DNA of 64,000 nt, taken from NCBI RefSeq assembly GCF_905171765.1, contig NC_053390.1, positions 335,258,407 to 335,322,406 on the forward strand, given 5' to 3'. Position numbers and translations under genes: made by a program. This document shows, piece after piece, positions 32,381-44,021 of this stretch. Each line of letters starts with the position of its first letter. The first letter of the stretch is position 1. The DNA is from Bufo bufo (lineage: Eukaryota; Chordata; Amphibia; Anura; Bufonidae). The notes beneath the pieces are model-generated. The model was not told where the DNA came from and searched no databases. It worked only from the letters and a program-made list of their open reading frames with translations.

Positions 32381-33384
32381 CCCTTTCAGGCCCGGAGATT
32401 ATTTGTTGTTGTTTTTTTGAGTTTTCGTTTTGTACTCCCTGCCTTCCCAGAGCCATAACTTTTTTATGTGTCTGTTCACATAGCCATATGAGGGCTTAAT
32501 TTTTGTTGGACAAGTTGTACTTTCCAAAGCCACCATTTAATATTGCATATGATGTAGTGGGAAGTGGGAAAAAAAATCCAAATGGGGTGAAGTTTTTTTT
32601 TATTTGCGAAGTTTGATGTACGATAAAACTGACTGGTTACTTTTATTCTACAGGTCAGTATGAATCCGGCGATACCTTATATGTATAGTTTTTCTTGCGT
32701 TTTGATAGTGATATAAAAATTAAAGTGGGAAAAAAAAAAAGTTTAATTTTTTTGGTCGCCATATTTTGACCCCTATAACATTTTTGTAATTATGTGTACG
32801 GATCTGTATGGGGGATCATTTTTTGTGGGGTGAGCTGAACTTTTCATTGATACCAGCTGAATTGATATTCTGGGGTGTGTATGACTTTTTGATCACTTTT
32901 TATTTAAAAATTTTGTAGAAAATGATGTGAACAAAAATGGCAAATCGGCCATTTGGACGCTTTTTTTCCGTTTTGCTGCTTGCCGTAAGGGGGATATATT
33001 TTTATACTATGGGCATTTTCGCACATCGCGACACCCATGATGTGTATTTTTTACATAATTTTAGTTCTTTTATTTTTATTTTGGGAAAAGGGGGGTGATT
33101 TGAATTTTTTTTTTTTTTACACTTGTTTGTAGTTCCCATAGGGAAATATAACATGCAATCATTAGATTGTTATTATCATAGACTCCAATGTACTTGCATT
33201 GGAATCTATGATGATTTTACTAGTTTCCTATGGAGCCCTATTAAAGGCAAGGGCTCCATAGGAAATACTTTGCAGCAGCCTCTTGTCATTTACAAAGACA
33301 GGGGCTGCTGCACACATGCTCCAGCTCCTCCGATCGTCGCACGGGGGAGCCGGAGCGTAACCGGAAGTGCTGGGCGTTAAGGGG
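32381..33384. mobile_element. TTAA-target non-autonomous element, about 1.0 kb
   Basis: TTAA occurs at 32377-32380 and 33385-33388, with ends CCCTTTCAGGCC and GGGCGTTAAGGGG forming a short imperfect inverted repeat. TTAA duplication is typical of piggyBac and also of Kolobok elements; I cannot decide between them. The interior is T-rich, with 'agccataacttttttatgtg' and 'gggatcattttttgtgggg' phrases, and a hairpin at 33170-33260 (agactccaatg / cattggaatct; ggagccct / agggctcc). A related, worn copy lies at 41550-42545. Confidence 0.72.
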
Positions 33385-33470
33385 TTAAGTGCTTTTTGTA
33401 ATGTTTTGGTTTGGATTCAAATCTATATGCATACAGAATTTGGTCTGCAGCACACAACAAAGCTATCTTA

Positions 33471-33915
33471 GGCCTCATGCACACGACCGTTGTTTTATTC
33501 CGTGTCCATTGCGCAGTTTTTCGTGATTTTCTGCGGACCCATTGATTTTCAATGGGTTCGTTAAAAACGGCTAATGCACCGTTTGCCATCCGCGTCCGTG
33601 ATCCGTGGTTCCAGTCCGTCAAAAAAATATAACCTGTCCTATTATTTTCGCGGAAAACGGTTCGCGGACCCATTCAAGTCAATGGGACCGCTAAAAAACG
33701 CGGAGGCTCACAAGATTGTCATCCGCGTCCGCGCGTCCGTGTCCGTTTTTTTCCTATCATTTGCATGGTAAACCTGTCTTAGACTTTTTTTTACTTTCCT
33801 TTATGTCTGGTGGTCTTCCAAAAATAAAGGAAGACACACGGAAACAAAAACGGAAACGGAACAACGGAACCCCGTTTTGCGGACCGATAAAAACAACTGT
33901 CGTGTGCATGAGGCC
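33471..33915. mobile_element. Harbinger-type hairpin element, 445 bp
   Basis: Ends GGCCTCATGCACACGACCGT and ACTGTCGTGTGCATGAGGCC are inverted and TTA duplications lie at 33468-33470 and 33916-33918. The interior is palindromic (gcggacccattg / caatgggaccg, tccgcgtccg). It shares its end and inner arms with the outer parts of 49310-51521. Confidence 0.9.
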
Positions 33916-34061
33916 TTATAGACCAGTGGCACTCCATGACTCCATAAGCAGATATTTTCTTGGAGGAGAGTTCCTCTGTAATAGGGCAAACAGCACTGTA
34001 ACACAATTTCTTTATACAAAGACACTTTTTAACAAATTCATATGGCAAAAAGATAAAGGCC

Positions 34062-34400
34062 CAGATTTACAAACCTAAAGATGACATAAACATAGACAGG
34101 TTGTCTACACCTGAACCAAATTTATGACAGAGGCTCAGGCTGGATGATAAATCTGGTGCAAGGAAAGACACTTGTCTCTGACTGTATACCAGCTATTGAG
34201 AAAGAATTTTATGGTAAAATTGTGACAACATTTTGGAGCAAAATATCACATCTTAGGCCCGTTTCATTTTGAGCAAGTCAGGAAAAAATTTAAAAACCGT
34301 AGTTGTGCCAACTTGCACCAAACTTTCATCAATTTGAGCCACTTTTTCGAGAGATTTTAGCCACAGATACATCAGTAAATCTGGACCAAATAGTGGACTT
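34062..34400. repeat. Dispersed repeat with inverted 'gatttac' ends
   Basis: It starts 'ggcccagatttacaaac' and ends 'cagtaaatctggacc'. The central phrase 'gaggctcaggctggatgata' also occurs at 48571-48690, and shorter pieces occur at 15613 and 42740. It is probably a non-autonomous DNA transposon; the target duplication is unclear. Confidence 0.6.
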
Positions 34401-35905
34401 ATAGCTATTCGTGTCATATTTAAGCTCCAATGCAACATGGGTCTGTAAAGTAGTTGTGTCCTTTAGCCACTACAGCATAGGTCAACACCTGCCAAAGGTT
34501 TACATGGAAGTCATATATTTCAGAACTACTTGCTCATTATAGGTTTTTGTTAAAAGGTGTCATACAATTGAAGGAAACAGATGTGTATAGGCTAAATAGA
34601 TTTCAATGCACTGAGTATGATTCTCCTTCCCTGTTCTTTGTAATACAGAACAGAATAAGTTGAAACCAGCGTTGCCCATGCGTTAAGCACAGTATGGTTC
34701 TTTGAAGTGCCATCTGGTGTCTTGATTATTGCAGTTTTTGAAATGACTGGACTTTTTCCTTGGATCATAAGCAAAAGAGAGGTAGTGCCAGCTATGCAAC
34801 TTGTTCACTATTGCGTCAGCTGCTTTGATTGATCTGATTCCATCTGTACAATTATCTCAATGAAGTAAAATGGAAATTTCACATATATAGATATATATAA
34901 ATATATTTGTCAGTCTACTGTAGATATTTACGCATCCCAATTGGTTCATTTTGACTTCTATTATTTTTCTCCTGCGTGTTTATTTCTACTTTGTTGTAGG
35001 CTTTCATGTCTTGGTTTTGTTATTCATCCTGTGCCAGCCACAATAAATCTGTCTCCAGTCTCATAACATTGCAGCAGTGCTAAATAAAACTGCTTGGTGA
35101 CATCACAAATGATCTTCTGGACTGGAAGCAAGATGACAATTAAGGTAGTTTCATGGCCAATGATGTGACAGAGTAGTTGGGGTTGGCCATCACTCAGATC
35201 TATTCTTAGAAGTGCATAGATACAGTGCGTTGATGCTTTGATACAGTTATTGATGTGGACTAGGACTAAACAGAGATATTATTTTTTATTTTTGTAGTGC
35301 ACCTGATTAGTTAGAGGTTCTGTCCTTAGGATAGGTTATTAATATCATATTAGAAGGTTTCCCACAGATCTTGTGCAGTAGTTCTGGCCCCTGAAACAGG
35401 CACTGAAAGGCAACAGCTCCAACCACTGTGTAGCTGCCAGGACTGGTTCCTGTAGAACTGCTCCAGTTCACTTGAACAGGAGCATTGCTTCAGTGTCCAG
35501 ACCCAGTAGCTACACAATTGATGGGGCTGTGTAGTTGTGGTGCCTGTTTCTGATGCTAAAGGTACTGCAAAACAGCTGATCAAGAAAGATCTTATGAGGA
35601 TTGATCATCAATGGTTCAGTCATGGAGAATCCCTTAAATGTGTTAGAGCAGCAATCAACAAATATATTGGACAACATTTATTATTGTGGTCAGGATTAAG
35701 GTGTAATTTGGTGCCAAAAGTTTGTGCATCTTATTTTATAACTACATATAAGTAGGTATAAGGCGAAAAGAAAAATCCATTGCACTTTGCCCTACAAGGG
35801 AGCATGACTTTGCTGGTGGGCATGACCTAGCAGGAAAGAGGTGTCTCACCAAACTCTGGGCACAAAATTCAGTTGCAGAGTAAGCCAACATATAGGTGAT
35901 ATAGC
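34401..35905. other. Intergenic, one mobile-element arm, no gene
   Basis: At about 35320-35600 the phrases 'ctgtccttaggataggttat' and 'agctgatcaagaaagatct' resemble arms of the repeat family at 37859 and 39110. Elsewhere I see only AT-rich sequence and short overlapping open frames. Confidence 0.45.
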
Positions 35906-36296
35906 CAGAGCCGGCGCCACCCATAAGCAGAGTAGGCCACCGCGTAGAGCGCACTATCCCTGGGTGCGCCGGCACTCTGGAGTCCGAATAGCAGTAGCAC
36001 CCGGCCGCCGCCCCCTACTTATGATCCATCTGACATCATCTCCTTGACTGCGAGTGGAGTTTGTTCAGTCACTTTGGGCAGAGCGAGCGGCTCTCATAGC
36101 TGTGTGGGTAAATGCCTTGCCTCTGATGTGAAAGGTTGTGAGTTCGAATCCCAGGAGAAACTTGCACATTAGGGGGCAACGGGAGAGGATGGCACTATGA
36201 TATTAGCAGATGGGGGGGGGCAAGAAATGGACATGAATCATGAGGGGCCAAAATGTAGATTCGCTTGTGTTGACAAAAATCCTTTCACCGGCCCTG
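35906..36296. mobile_element. Possible hAT-type element with CAG.GCCGG ends
   Basis: The left end CAGAGCCGGCG and right end CACCGGCCCTG are an imperfect inverted repeat of a kind common in hAT elements. The flanking eight bases do not match, so the boundaries are uncertain. A tRNA-like segment (36091-36160) lies inside. Confidence 0.4.
36091..36160 (+). repeat. tRNA-derived segment (SINE head or tRNA pseudogene)
   Basis: The sequence contains 'tagctgtgtgggtaaatgc', close to a polymerase III A box, and 'gagttcgaatcc', nearly the B-box consensus, about 40 bp apart as in a tRNA. An anticodon-stem-like ccttgcctctgatgtgaaagg lies between. The cloverleaf is imperfect (weak acceptor and T stems), so a functional tRNA is unlikely. 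A tRNA-derived SINE head is the better reading. Confidence 0.55.
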
Positions 36297-36690
36297 ACTT
36301 CGGGCGCGCAATCCCGCGAGACCAGTGACCTCCAGAAGTGGGTCTTGCGGGATCACGCACCAAAGACACATGATCTTGGCAAGAGCCAAGGCAATGTGGA
36401 CCTGGAGCACAGCGAGGAGCAGAACCTGGTGAGCACCACTGGCAACCGCACTCTGACAACCTGCACTAGGGTGTCAGAGGCTGCAGGACAGTGACTGGCA
36501 GCAGGGTGGCACACACTTGTGTACAGGGGTCAGGGCACACCTGCTGCTTGACTAGATTCTGACTGGCACAGGGTGCCCAGCAGTGGCAAATGGAGCCTAA
36601 TAGGTGTCTGCTAGAAGAAGCTATGGCGCCCGCAGCGGGCAGGAGCGGGCGCCATCTTTAAACAGGGTTAATTCTTAAAGTGCAACAAGG
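36297..36690. other. GC-rich non-coding stretch
   Basis: It contains an inverted 'ggcgcccgcagcgggcagg...gcgggcgcc' near 36625-36655 and repeated 'cactggcaac / tgactggca' phrases. No gene is visible. Confidence 0.4.
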
Positions 36691-36699
36691 ATTTTTCTG

Positions 36700-37425
36700 C
36701 CTTTTTTGTGAACATTTTTAAAATCATGTATCATTTTCTTTTCACTTTACACATACTTACTTTTTTGTTTTGGTCTATCACATAAAATCCCAATAAAATA
36801 CATTCAAGGGCACTTTGAGGGTACACTTGCGGCAGAGGATTCCGGCAGGCAGTTCTGACGCCGGCAATCCGGACGCAAACAGATGGTATTTGTTAGACAG
36901 ATCCGGATGTGGATCCGTCTGACAAATGCATTAAAATACCGGATCCGTCTCTACGGTGTCATCTGGAAAAACGGATCCGGTATTTATTTTTTTCACAGAT
37001 TTAAAGGACTGCGCATGCGCAGACCGGAAGAGCGGATCCGTCAATGCTTAAATTTTAATGCCGGATTCGGCACTAATACATTTCAATAGAAATTGATGGA
37101 AATGAATGCCGGATCCGACATTCCGGCAAATGTTCAGGATTTTTGGCCGGAGAGAAAAATGCAGCATGCTGCGGTATTTTCTCCGGCCAAAAAACGTAAG
37201 AGGGACTGAACTGATGCATTCTGATGCATACTGAACAGAATTCTCTCCATTCAGAATGTATTAGAATAAAACTGATCATTTTTTTCCAGTATTGAGTCCC
37301 TGTGACTGAACTTAATACCGGAAAAGAAAAACGCTAGTGTGAAAGTGCCTTAAGTTTGTGGGTGTAATGTGCAAAAAATGCGGAAAAGTTCAAGGTGTAT
37401 GAATACTTTTTCAAGGCATTGTATG
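36700..37425. mobile_element. Remnant of a third Tc1-like family, interrupted
   Basis: The right part, 'gtgtatgaatactttttcaaggcattgta' (37398-37425), is the terminus of a Tc1-like family, and 'gtctatcacataaaatccca' with 'aataaaatacattcaa' (36770-36807) is its adjoining sequence. The two are separated by the Harbinger-like element at 36808-37350. The other end of this Tc1 copy is missing. The same terminus in reverse occurs at 40402-40440. Confidence 0.65.
36808..37350. mobile_element. Harbinger-like hairpin element, 543 bp
   Basis: Ends gggcactttg...acacttgcg and cgctagtgtgaaagtgcct are inverted. The flanks are CAA on the left and TAA on the right, consistent with a TAA duplication with one change. 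The interior is rich in ccggatccgtc and its complement, and in 'ctgcgcatgcgcag'. It interrupts the Tc1 remnant. Confidence 0.7.
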
Positions 37426-37858
37426 TGTCATAACATAATAACCTATCGTTTAATTCAAGTTTATATTTTTAATGTATTTTTCAGAATTCTTTCACACAAG
37501 CTTTTCATCAGTCATTTCATTATCAGCAGAGGTAGGATTACAATAACAGATAATACAATGAATAAAGAAAAGATCGGTGGATTCTGAATAGGTGATGGTT
37601 GCAGCTTATATACTGTATGTCTAGAAAACTCTCCTATAAAATTCAATGAATATCTTTTATTTATTGTGGTTATGGCCCATGGTGGCTGCTGTCAAGCAAA
37701 TCTCTAATGCTGGTAACAGCAACTCAGGCAAGATCATTGTCCCAATAATAATGTTCAGAAAACAGAATTTTAAACAAACTACAATTATAAAATAAAAACC
37801 AGTTTGTCACTGTCTGGTTTTGATTGGTAAAAAATATATATAGATGATACACTACATT
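37426..37858. other. Intergenic, nothing recognised
   Basis: AT-rich sequence without a supported gene or repeat end. Confidence 0.5.
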
Positions 37859-38607
37859 TAAAGGTATTGTCCAGCTTTTACAAAGCAATGGCTTATTCTC
37901 AGCATAGGCCTTCTCTAACTGATCTGTGGGGGTCTTAGGGCTCATTCACACAAACGTGTAAAGCCCGTGCTGTGGACCGCAAATTGCGGTCCACAATGCA
38001 CGGGCACCTTCCGTGGGGCAAGCGCATGGGGATCGCAGATCCATTCACTTGAATGGGTCAGCGATCCCTCTGTTCCGCAAAAAGAGCAAGTTCTAGCTTT
38101 TTGCGGTGCAGAAGCACGGAACGGAACCCCAGAAAGCTCTCCGTAGTGTTCCATTCCATTCTTCCGTTCCGCATCTCCGGATTTGCAGACCCTTTGAAAT
38201 GAATGGGTCCACAACCGTGATGCAAAATGGCCACGGAACGGTGCCCGTGTATTGCGGATCTGCAAATGCAGTCCGCAATACGGAAACGGGCAGCACACGT
38301 TCGTGTGAACGAGCCCTTACTCTCATCACATCAGCTACTTAGTGCTTTGGTAACAGGCTCCCTCCACTAAAAGGTTGAAGGTGATGTGTAGTTCTGGAAT
38401 CCTACACCCTGCACCCAGCCAATCAGCTGTTTGGATATAGCTCAGTGATGAGATGTCGGCACCAGAACTACATAGCACCATCAACCATGTGCTGGACCAC
38501 ACTTGTTACTACAGCGCTGCTCCCAGTGTCAGACCCCCACCAATCAGCTAGTGATAGTCTGTCCTGAGGATAGGCCATTACTTAGTAAAGTCTAGACAAC
38601 CCTTTTA
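37859..38607. mobile_element. Inverted-repeat element interrupted by a Harbinger-type element
   Basis: The outer arms 'taaaggtattgtccagctt' and 'aagtctagacaacccttttaa' are inverted, as are 'tctgtgggggtc' and 'gacccccaccaatc' further in. Together they match the family at 39110-39480 (gatcggtgggggtc, aggataggtcat). The 379-bp element at 37938-38316 sits within it, between TTA duplications. Confidence 0.65.
37938..38316. mobile_element. Harbinger-type hairpin element, 379 bp
   Basis: Ends GGGCTCATTCACACAAACGT and ACGTTCGTGTGAACGAGCCC are inverted. TTA duplications lie at 37935-37937 and 38317-38319. The interior is a long palindrome (attgcggtccacaatgcacg, gcggatctgcaaatgcag). It shares its terminus with 43596-43875. 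Confidence 0.92.
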
Positions 38608-39109
38608 AGTGGAGAAAAATAAATAGTATACTGTTTATAAAGATTCAACGTAAATTAAATTATTCATTTCTAAATAAAATTGTTACCATTGAATTCTCAT
38701 AGTTGTTACTATAGTCAGAGGCATTTTGCGTTCCAGCAAATATACCACTATGATGTGAGGTATGCTTTGATAACTATCAGACAAGAATAAAATGTCAACA
38801 TAATTTACACCTCAGCCAAGCAGGAAATTTGTAATAGTTCTCCCAAGCTTTTGTCATTAAAAACTGTTTCAAGATGAAAATCATTTGAAACAAACTATTT
38901 AGATTGTTTTGTTAATCTGTTTTAGATGGAAATAAGTCCAATTACATTTTCTGGTAATATGAGATAGATTCTGAATGGCATTGTTAGATTTATTGTCTAC
39001 TCCTCTCTTGTACCTGGATTTTCTCTTTTCATCTGCCTTTTCTCTTTGGTAGAGATGATATCCTGTACTTTTAGTTGGTAAATTGTGCTCTAGTGCTGGC
39101 TCTATTAAA
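38608..39109. other. Intergenic, nothing recognised
   Basis: AT-rich, no supported gene or element. Confidence 0.5.
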
Positions 39110-39480
39110 AGTGGTTTTCAAGACTTTAATACTGATCGGTGGGGGTCCAACACCCGGGACCACCACCAATCAGATGTTTGAGAAGGCTCCAGCACCTTCT
39201 CTATGCTCACAAAGCACAGCGCCATACGTTGTATAGAAGCTGTGCTTTGTATCCTGCTTAGCCCCATTCACTTCTATGGGATCAGCTGCGCCTAGGCCAT
39301 GTGACCCATGAACACGTCGTCATTGACCGAGAAAAAGCTGAGAGAAGGCGGCTGCGCTACTGCCACGGCCTTCTCAAACAGCTGATTGACGGGGGTCCTA
39401 GATGTCAGACCCCCACCGATCAGATACTGATGGTCTATCATAAGGATAGGTCATCAGCGTTAAAGTCTCGGAAAACACCT
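39110..39480. mobile_element. Inverted-repeat element, 371 bp
   Basis: Ends agtggttttcaagacttta and taaagtctcggaaaacacct are inverted. Inside, 'gatcggtgggggtccaacac' pairs with 'gtcagacccccaccgatc', and 'agaaggctccagcacctt' with 'ggccttctcaaacag'. It is the same family as 37859-38607. No clear target duplication. Confidence 0.75.
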
Positions 39481-40397
39481 TAGGATCTTTATACAGCCAT
39501 GTACAGTATTTTCCATGATGCTTTAGATATATATATAATTTCTTATACCATAAGGCATTTAAGAAAGTCCTGTTCACAGAGCTACTATTCATGATTCTCG
39601 CACTTTTTGACAACCTGAACAGTATATTCTGAAGCTGTGTTTTCTTCCTATAAAAAAGGAAATCCGACCAAAACAGACAATTATAAGTCAATGGGATCCA
39701 TCACGATTCATTAGGATTATCTATGAGCGAATCGATTCTATAGAATCAAAATTTGACCGGAATTTTCTTGAATCCGAATTTCTAGCTATTCAATTCTGGA
39801 GAATTTTTGCAAAAAAAAGACAGAGAGAGAAGATGAGAGAGTGAGAGATGTTCTGCTTTTCATACAGCTTGAAGCACTTTTGCTTTCGGCAGAATTGATT
39901 CAGGTCAGAATCAATCATACACACAATTTAGATGAATCAGACTTGAGCTGAATTGGAATGTGTTACCAATAGTTTTACTAATTAAAACTAGATACTGATA
40001 TATATTCTTTATTTTTAATCTGAATAACTACTGTGTAACATGATTGCGCATACTGTGGGAGCTTTTCTGAACAAGACATTGCATAATTCCAAGGAATCTG
40101 ATTATTCTATGTCCAAATTGAACATAAAAGATTAGCCACATCCATATTTTTAAACCCATTTCTGGCTAGCAAATACTGATGAAATACACTGACCAACCAA
40201 GTTCCACTTAAACCATGTTAAATCTGTTTTTTGTTGTTGTTTTTGCTCACAATATACTTGATATATTATTTGCACTGTAAGCTTACACTTCAGAACTTTT
40301 TTAAAAAAATACTAAGATGTAAAATGTATAAACATTTTTTGTTGGTGTTTTGCCAGAAGTTGGTGTAAAGCACAGAAGGGTTACAAATAAGGACATA
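39481..40397. other. Intergenic; purine-rich microsatellite at about 39817-39850
   Basis: At 39719-39960 'tatgagcgaatcgattctat' recalls the end of the TAGAGATGAGCG hAT-type family, followed by degenerate inverted sequence, but no second end is found. A gaga-rich stretch lies near 39820-39848. No gene. Confidence 0.4.
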
Positions 40398-40401
40398 CAG
40401 T

Positions 40402-41520
40402 GCCTTGAAAAAGTATTCATGCTATTCATTCAACTAAAGACAGCCGACCGGCGCATGCGCAATATGAAAAGCTGTTCCTCTGCCAATAATGGGCAGAGCA
40501 GTGCGCAGGTGCGGGCCAGTTCCCAGCCTGACTTCTTCTCTTGACGCTCGTGACGTCCGCCAGCTGGAGGCAGAGGAGGATGTAATAATAGGACAAAAGG
40601 GCGGGCCAGAGGGCTGAAAGAGGTGCGTTTTTCTGAGCACATCGCCCAGTAACGCCGCCCCTGGGCGCCTTCAGAAGCTCATTTGCATATGTTTAAAAAG
40701 TTTGTTTTTTTTCAATATCTGGACGAGGGACACATAAAACAAAGGTAACATTGTAATGAGGGTCAAAGAGTCTATAACCTGATCTGAGCTGTCTAAAACG
40801 CTCAGATTAGGTGAAAGACTCCCTTTAAATGTATTTTATGGGTAGTTTATGTGATAGACAAACACCTCTCAAAATTGTACCAGGCCACATCCTAAAAAAT
40901 GCTGGAAACAATAATATTTTTTCCACAATAAGCAAACTTTCAAGCTTATCTGTGAACAAGTTTAATACTAAGCAGCCACACAAGCAACTATTTATCATAT
41001 GGCAGAGAACGGGTCTATGATAGGTGCATCATAGGTTGCTGCATAGGGATTGCAGTGCAGCAGGCTGGTGACGAGGCCCATGTTGAGCCCTGTCCACCTC
41101 CATGTGGATAGCTAGGTGCATTTTTTTGTTAATTTTTTTTATCTAGGGAAGAGATTACACCAGGTTCTGCTATGGGAAGAGGGCAAGCCAGTAGAGAGAG
41201 AGAGAGTGTCAGGTCCTGGCATTCATGTTGATGTTACTTTACCATGAACCATCTACCTAAACATTGTGGGAGATCAAGGATACCTCTTGATGGCAGAAGC
41301 ATTCCCTAATGACAGTGGCCTCTTTTAGCAGTATAAGATGCCCTGCTGCACTGTAAAAATTGTTCAGGAATGGTGTGAGGAACATGACAAAGTGTTGAAG
41401 GTATTGACTTAGCCTTCAAATTCCCCAGATCACAATCCAATGAAAAATCTGTGGGATGTGCTTGAAAAACAAGTCCAATCCATGGAGTCCCCACTTACAG
41501 GACTTAAATCGAACTTATTA
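40402..41520 (+). pseudogene. Tc1/mariner remnant with worn transposase fragment
   Basis: At 40402-40425 'cagtgccttgaaaaagtatt' is a Tc1 terminus. After an insertion at about 40441-40828 comes 'tttatgtgatagacaaacac', which belongs beside that terminus. Further on, at 41230-41520, a plus-strand translation with many lesions contains a SPDHNPMKNLWDVLEKQV stretch, the last part of a DDE core with the final glutamate replaced by lysine. It is not certain that the terminus and the transposase piece belong to one copy. No functional product is possible. Confidence 0.55.
40441..40828. mobile_element. Insertion within the Tc1 remnant
   Basis: GC-rich sequence (gaccggcgcatgcgcaatat, gcgcaggtgcgggcc) ending 'gtgaaagactccctttaaat' lies between two pieces of a Tc1 terminus that normally adjoin. 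I cannot define inverted ends or a duplication. The tail 'ctcagattaggtgaaagact' looks like one end of a non-autonomous element. Confidence 0.45.
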
Positions 41521-41544
41521 CCTGAAAAACATGATGGTACTCAT

Positions 41545-42545
41545 CTTTCTTGAGCCATAACTTTTTTGAATTTTTCCGTTCACATAGCTGTATGAGGGCT
41601 CATTTTTTTTGTGGCACAAGTTGTACTTTCTAATGCCACCATTTAATATGGCATACAATGTAGTGGGAAGCTGTAAAAAAAAATCCAAATGGGGTGGAAT
41701 TGGAAAGAAATGCAATTCCTCCACCGTTTTCCGGGTTTTGTTCCCACGGTGTTCCCTTTGCAGCAAAACCGACCTGTGCCCCTCATTCTCTGGGTCAGTA
41801 CGATTACAACGACACCACATATGTATAGGTTTTTATGTCTAAATAGCGTAAAAATAAATGTAAACTTACTTTACATCACCATATTCTGACCGCCATAAGT
41901 TTTTTATAGTTTTCATTTTTTGCAGGACAATCTGTAGTTTTATTGATACTATTTTGGAGTGTGCGACTTTTTGATCACTTTTTTGGGTAAGAGAAGCAAT
42001 GAAAAAATGGCAAATTGGCCATTTTGCCCTTTTTTCCATTACGCCAGTACAGGCTTTTTCGGATTCGGTGATGCTCATGATGTTTATATTTTTTTGTTAT
42101 TTTTGTATTTATTTTTTTATTCTTTGGAAAGGGGGGATGATTTAAACTTTTATATTTTTTAAATTTTTTATGTTTTTAGCAGTTTTTGTTTTTAACTTTT
42201 TTATGATTTCAAAGTTCATATTTGAGCCTACAAAACCCTCTTTTTTATTCTAAACACTCATGGGTCTTTTAGACCCATTATTTGTACAGAATTGCTCATT
42301 TATTATGCTGGGCAAATTAAGAACTGCAGGATTCAAGGATTTTCACCCTTTGCCTTGCTGTAGTCTGATACCTGTAGGCTGTTCGGGCATGCTGGGAGTT
42401 GTAGTTTTGCAACAGCTGGAGGACCGCAGTTTGAGGATGCCTGCTTTAGATGCTGTGATCTCACTTGATCCCGGCATCTAAAAGCTTTAATGATCGCGAT
42501 CAACATTATTGCTGGCCGTGGTCATTAGTCGCGGGTCTCTGCTGT
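41545..42545. mobile_element. Worn relative of the TTAA-target element at 32381
   Basis: From 'agccataactttttt' (41553) through 'cacatagctgtatgagggct', 'caagttgtactttctaatgc' and 'catacaatgtagtgggaag', it follows the order of 32450-33130. An inserted or flanking piece with 'catgctgggagttgtagttt' (42389) interrupts the right half, and 'gcatctaaaagctttaatga' follows. Terminal TTAA sites are not clear. Confidence 0.62.
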
Positions 42546-42999
42546 TTCAACACGGAGTCACTGTTTGGTCAGTGTTTGATCAGTGATTTCCTTCAGTGAT
42601 TCTGAGCCAAAATCAGAATTGGAGACTACACAGAGATAAAGTATAATGTAAAGATTTGCTTTGCATCTTTTCTGGGTTTTTTACCGGTAACTGGTTTTGG
42701 CTTACAATTAATGATGGAAATTACTGACCAAACTCTGACCAAGTATTGAGTGGGCCTAAACTGCAGCAGATTTATCACAGTGGCTGGTAGAACATAAATC
42801 TGGTGACTGTCTAGTCTAAGTTTACACCACCTATTTTTAGATTGGTTTACTACAAAAAATGCACCAAAACCTTGTTGCATTTTTAAACCATGGTGCCACA
42901 TTTAAGCCACACCCTCTTCTCCATGAAGTCACTTTTTTTTAAGCCATGCCTCTTGTTAAAAAAGTCTCAAAAATAGTTTAAAGAATGTTTAAATCACAA
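42546..42999. repeat. Dispersed repeat fragments
   Basis: At 42740-42990 'gcagatttatcacagtgg', 'cataaatctggtgac' and 'agtttacaccac' belong to the group also seen at 15613, 34062 and 48571. No coding region is seen. Confidence 0.45.
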
Positions 43000-43002
43000 T
43001 AA

Positions 43003-43290
43003 GAGTGCTTTCACATGACCATATTTATTTTTGCAGTCTATAAAACACGGATCCGCAAAAAATACAGATGACCCATTGTAACAATGCCTATTCTTGTCGC
43101 AAAATAGACAATAGTATAGGACAAGTTCTATCTGTATTTGTGGGCCTGTGGAACGGACTTACAGATGTCTACAGCCCACGGTGTGCTGTCTGCATTTTTT
43201 GTGGCCCTAATCAAATCAATTGGTCCACATCCGATTTACAAAAATGCGGATTGGATGAGGAGCAAAAATACGGTTGTGTGATTTGGGACT
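43003..43290. mobile_element. Harbinger-type element, 288 bp
   Basis: Left end gagtgctttcacatgaccat and right end gttgtgtgatttgggact are an imperfect inverted repeat, and perfect TAA duplications lie at 43000-43002 and 43291-43293. Inner arms 'ccgcaaaaaatacagatg' and 'catttttgtggcc' are partly complementary. Confidence 0.72.
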
Positions 43291-43592
43291 TAATGTGTTG
43301 TAAAGCATGCGCACATGTTTTTTTTTCCCCTCACATTCTGGATAATTTTGATTACCAAATTACTTATTAACTATAACTAACGGAAAAAATAAATAAATGT
43401 AATAAATGCATCTAGAATCTGGTACTAGATTGTCCTGGTACCAGCCATTACAGAACACCTTTAGGAGTCTTGTTGAGACCATTTCTTGAGTGGTCAAAGC
43501 TGTTTTGGTGGCAGGAGGTAGTGGACCTTCACAATATTAGGTAGATTAGATAGTTTCAATATTGTGACTGACTGGTGTATCTTTGACCAATT
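43291..43592. other. Intergenic, Tc1-like phrases only
   Basis: No gene. Phrases such as 'ttcaatattgtgactgactgg' do not let me assign a family. Confidence 0.35.
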
Positions 43593-43595
43593 TAA

Positions 43596-43875
43596 GGGCT
43601 CATTCACACGAACGTAATTTCTTTCCATGTCCATTACGTTTTTTTTGTGGACCATGTGCGGAACCATTCATTTCAATAGATCTGCAAAAAAAGTAAGGTA
43701 CTCCATGTGCATTCCGTTTCCGTATGAACATGTCCAATTATTGTCCGCATTACGGACAAGGATAGTACTGTTCTATTAGGGGCCAGCAGTTCCGTTCCGC
43801 AAAATACGGAATGCACATGGACGTCATCCGCATTTTTTGCGGACCGCAAAATACATATGGTCGTGTGCATGACCC
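43596..43875. mobile_element. Harbinger-type hairpin element, 280 bp
   Basis: Ends GGGCTCATTCACACGAACGT and ATGGTCGTGTGCATGACCC are inverted with some mismatches, and TAA duplications lie at 43593-43595 and 43876-43878. The interior (catgtgcggaaccattc, attccgttccgc) is palindromic. Confidence 0.85.
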
Positions 43876-44021
43876 TAAGTATGGATATGCTTTTCAGGAC
43901 CAAGAAAAAAGCATATGTTGAAGTTTTTTATATTGAAAGTCAGTAGCAGATATGCCCATGTCAAGAAGAACTTAATTTTTCATAAAAAAGCTAAATTTAA
44001 AAAACAAAATCAGGCGGATAC

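Noticed and set aside
36060..36165. Functional tRNA gene
   Set aside because: B box is good, but acceptor and T stems do not pair properly and there is no clear terminator; a SINE head or pseudogene is more likely.
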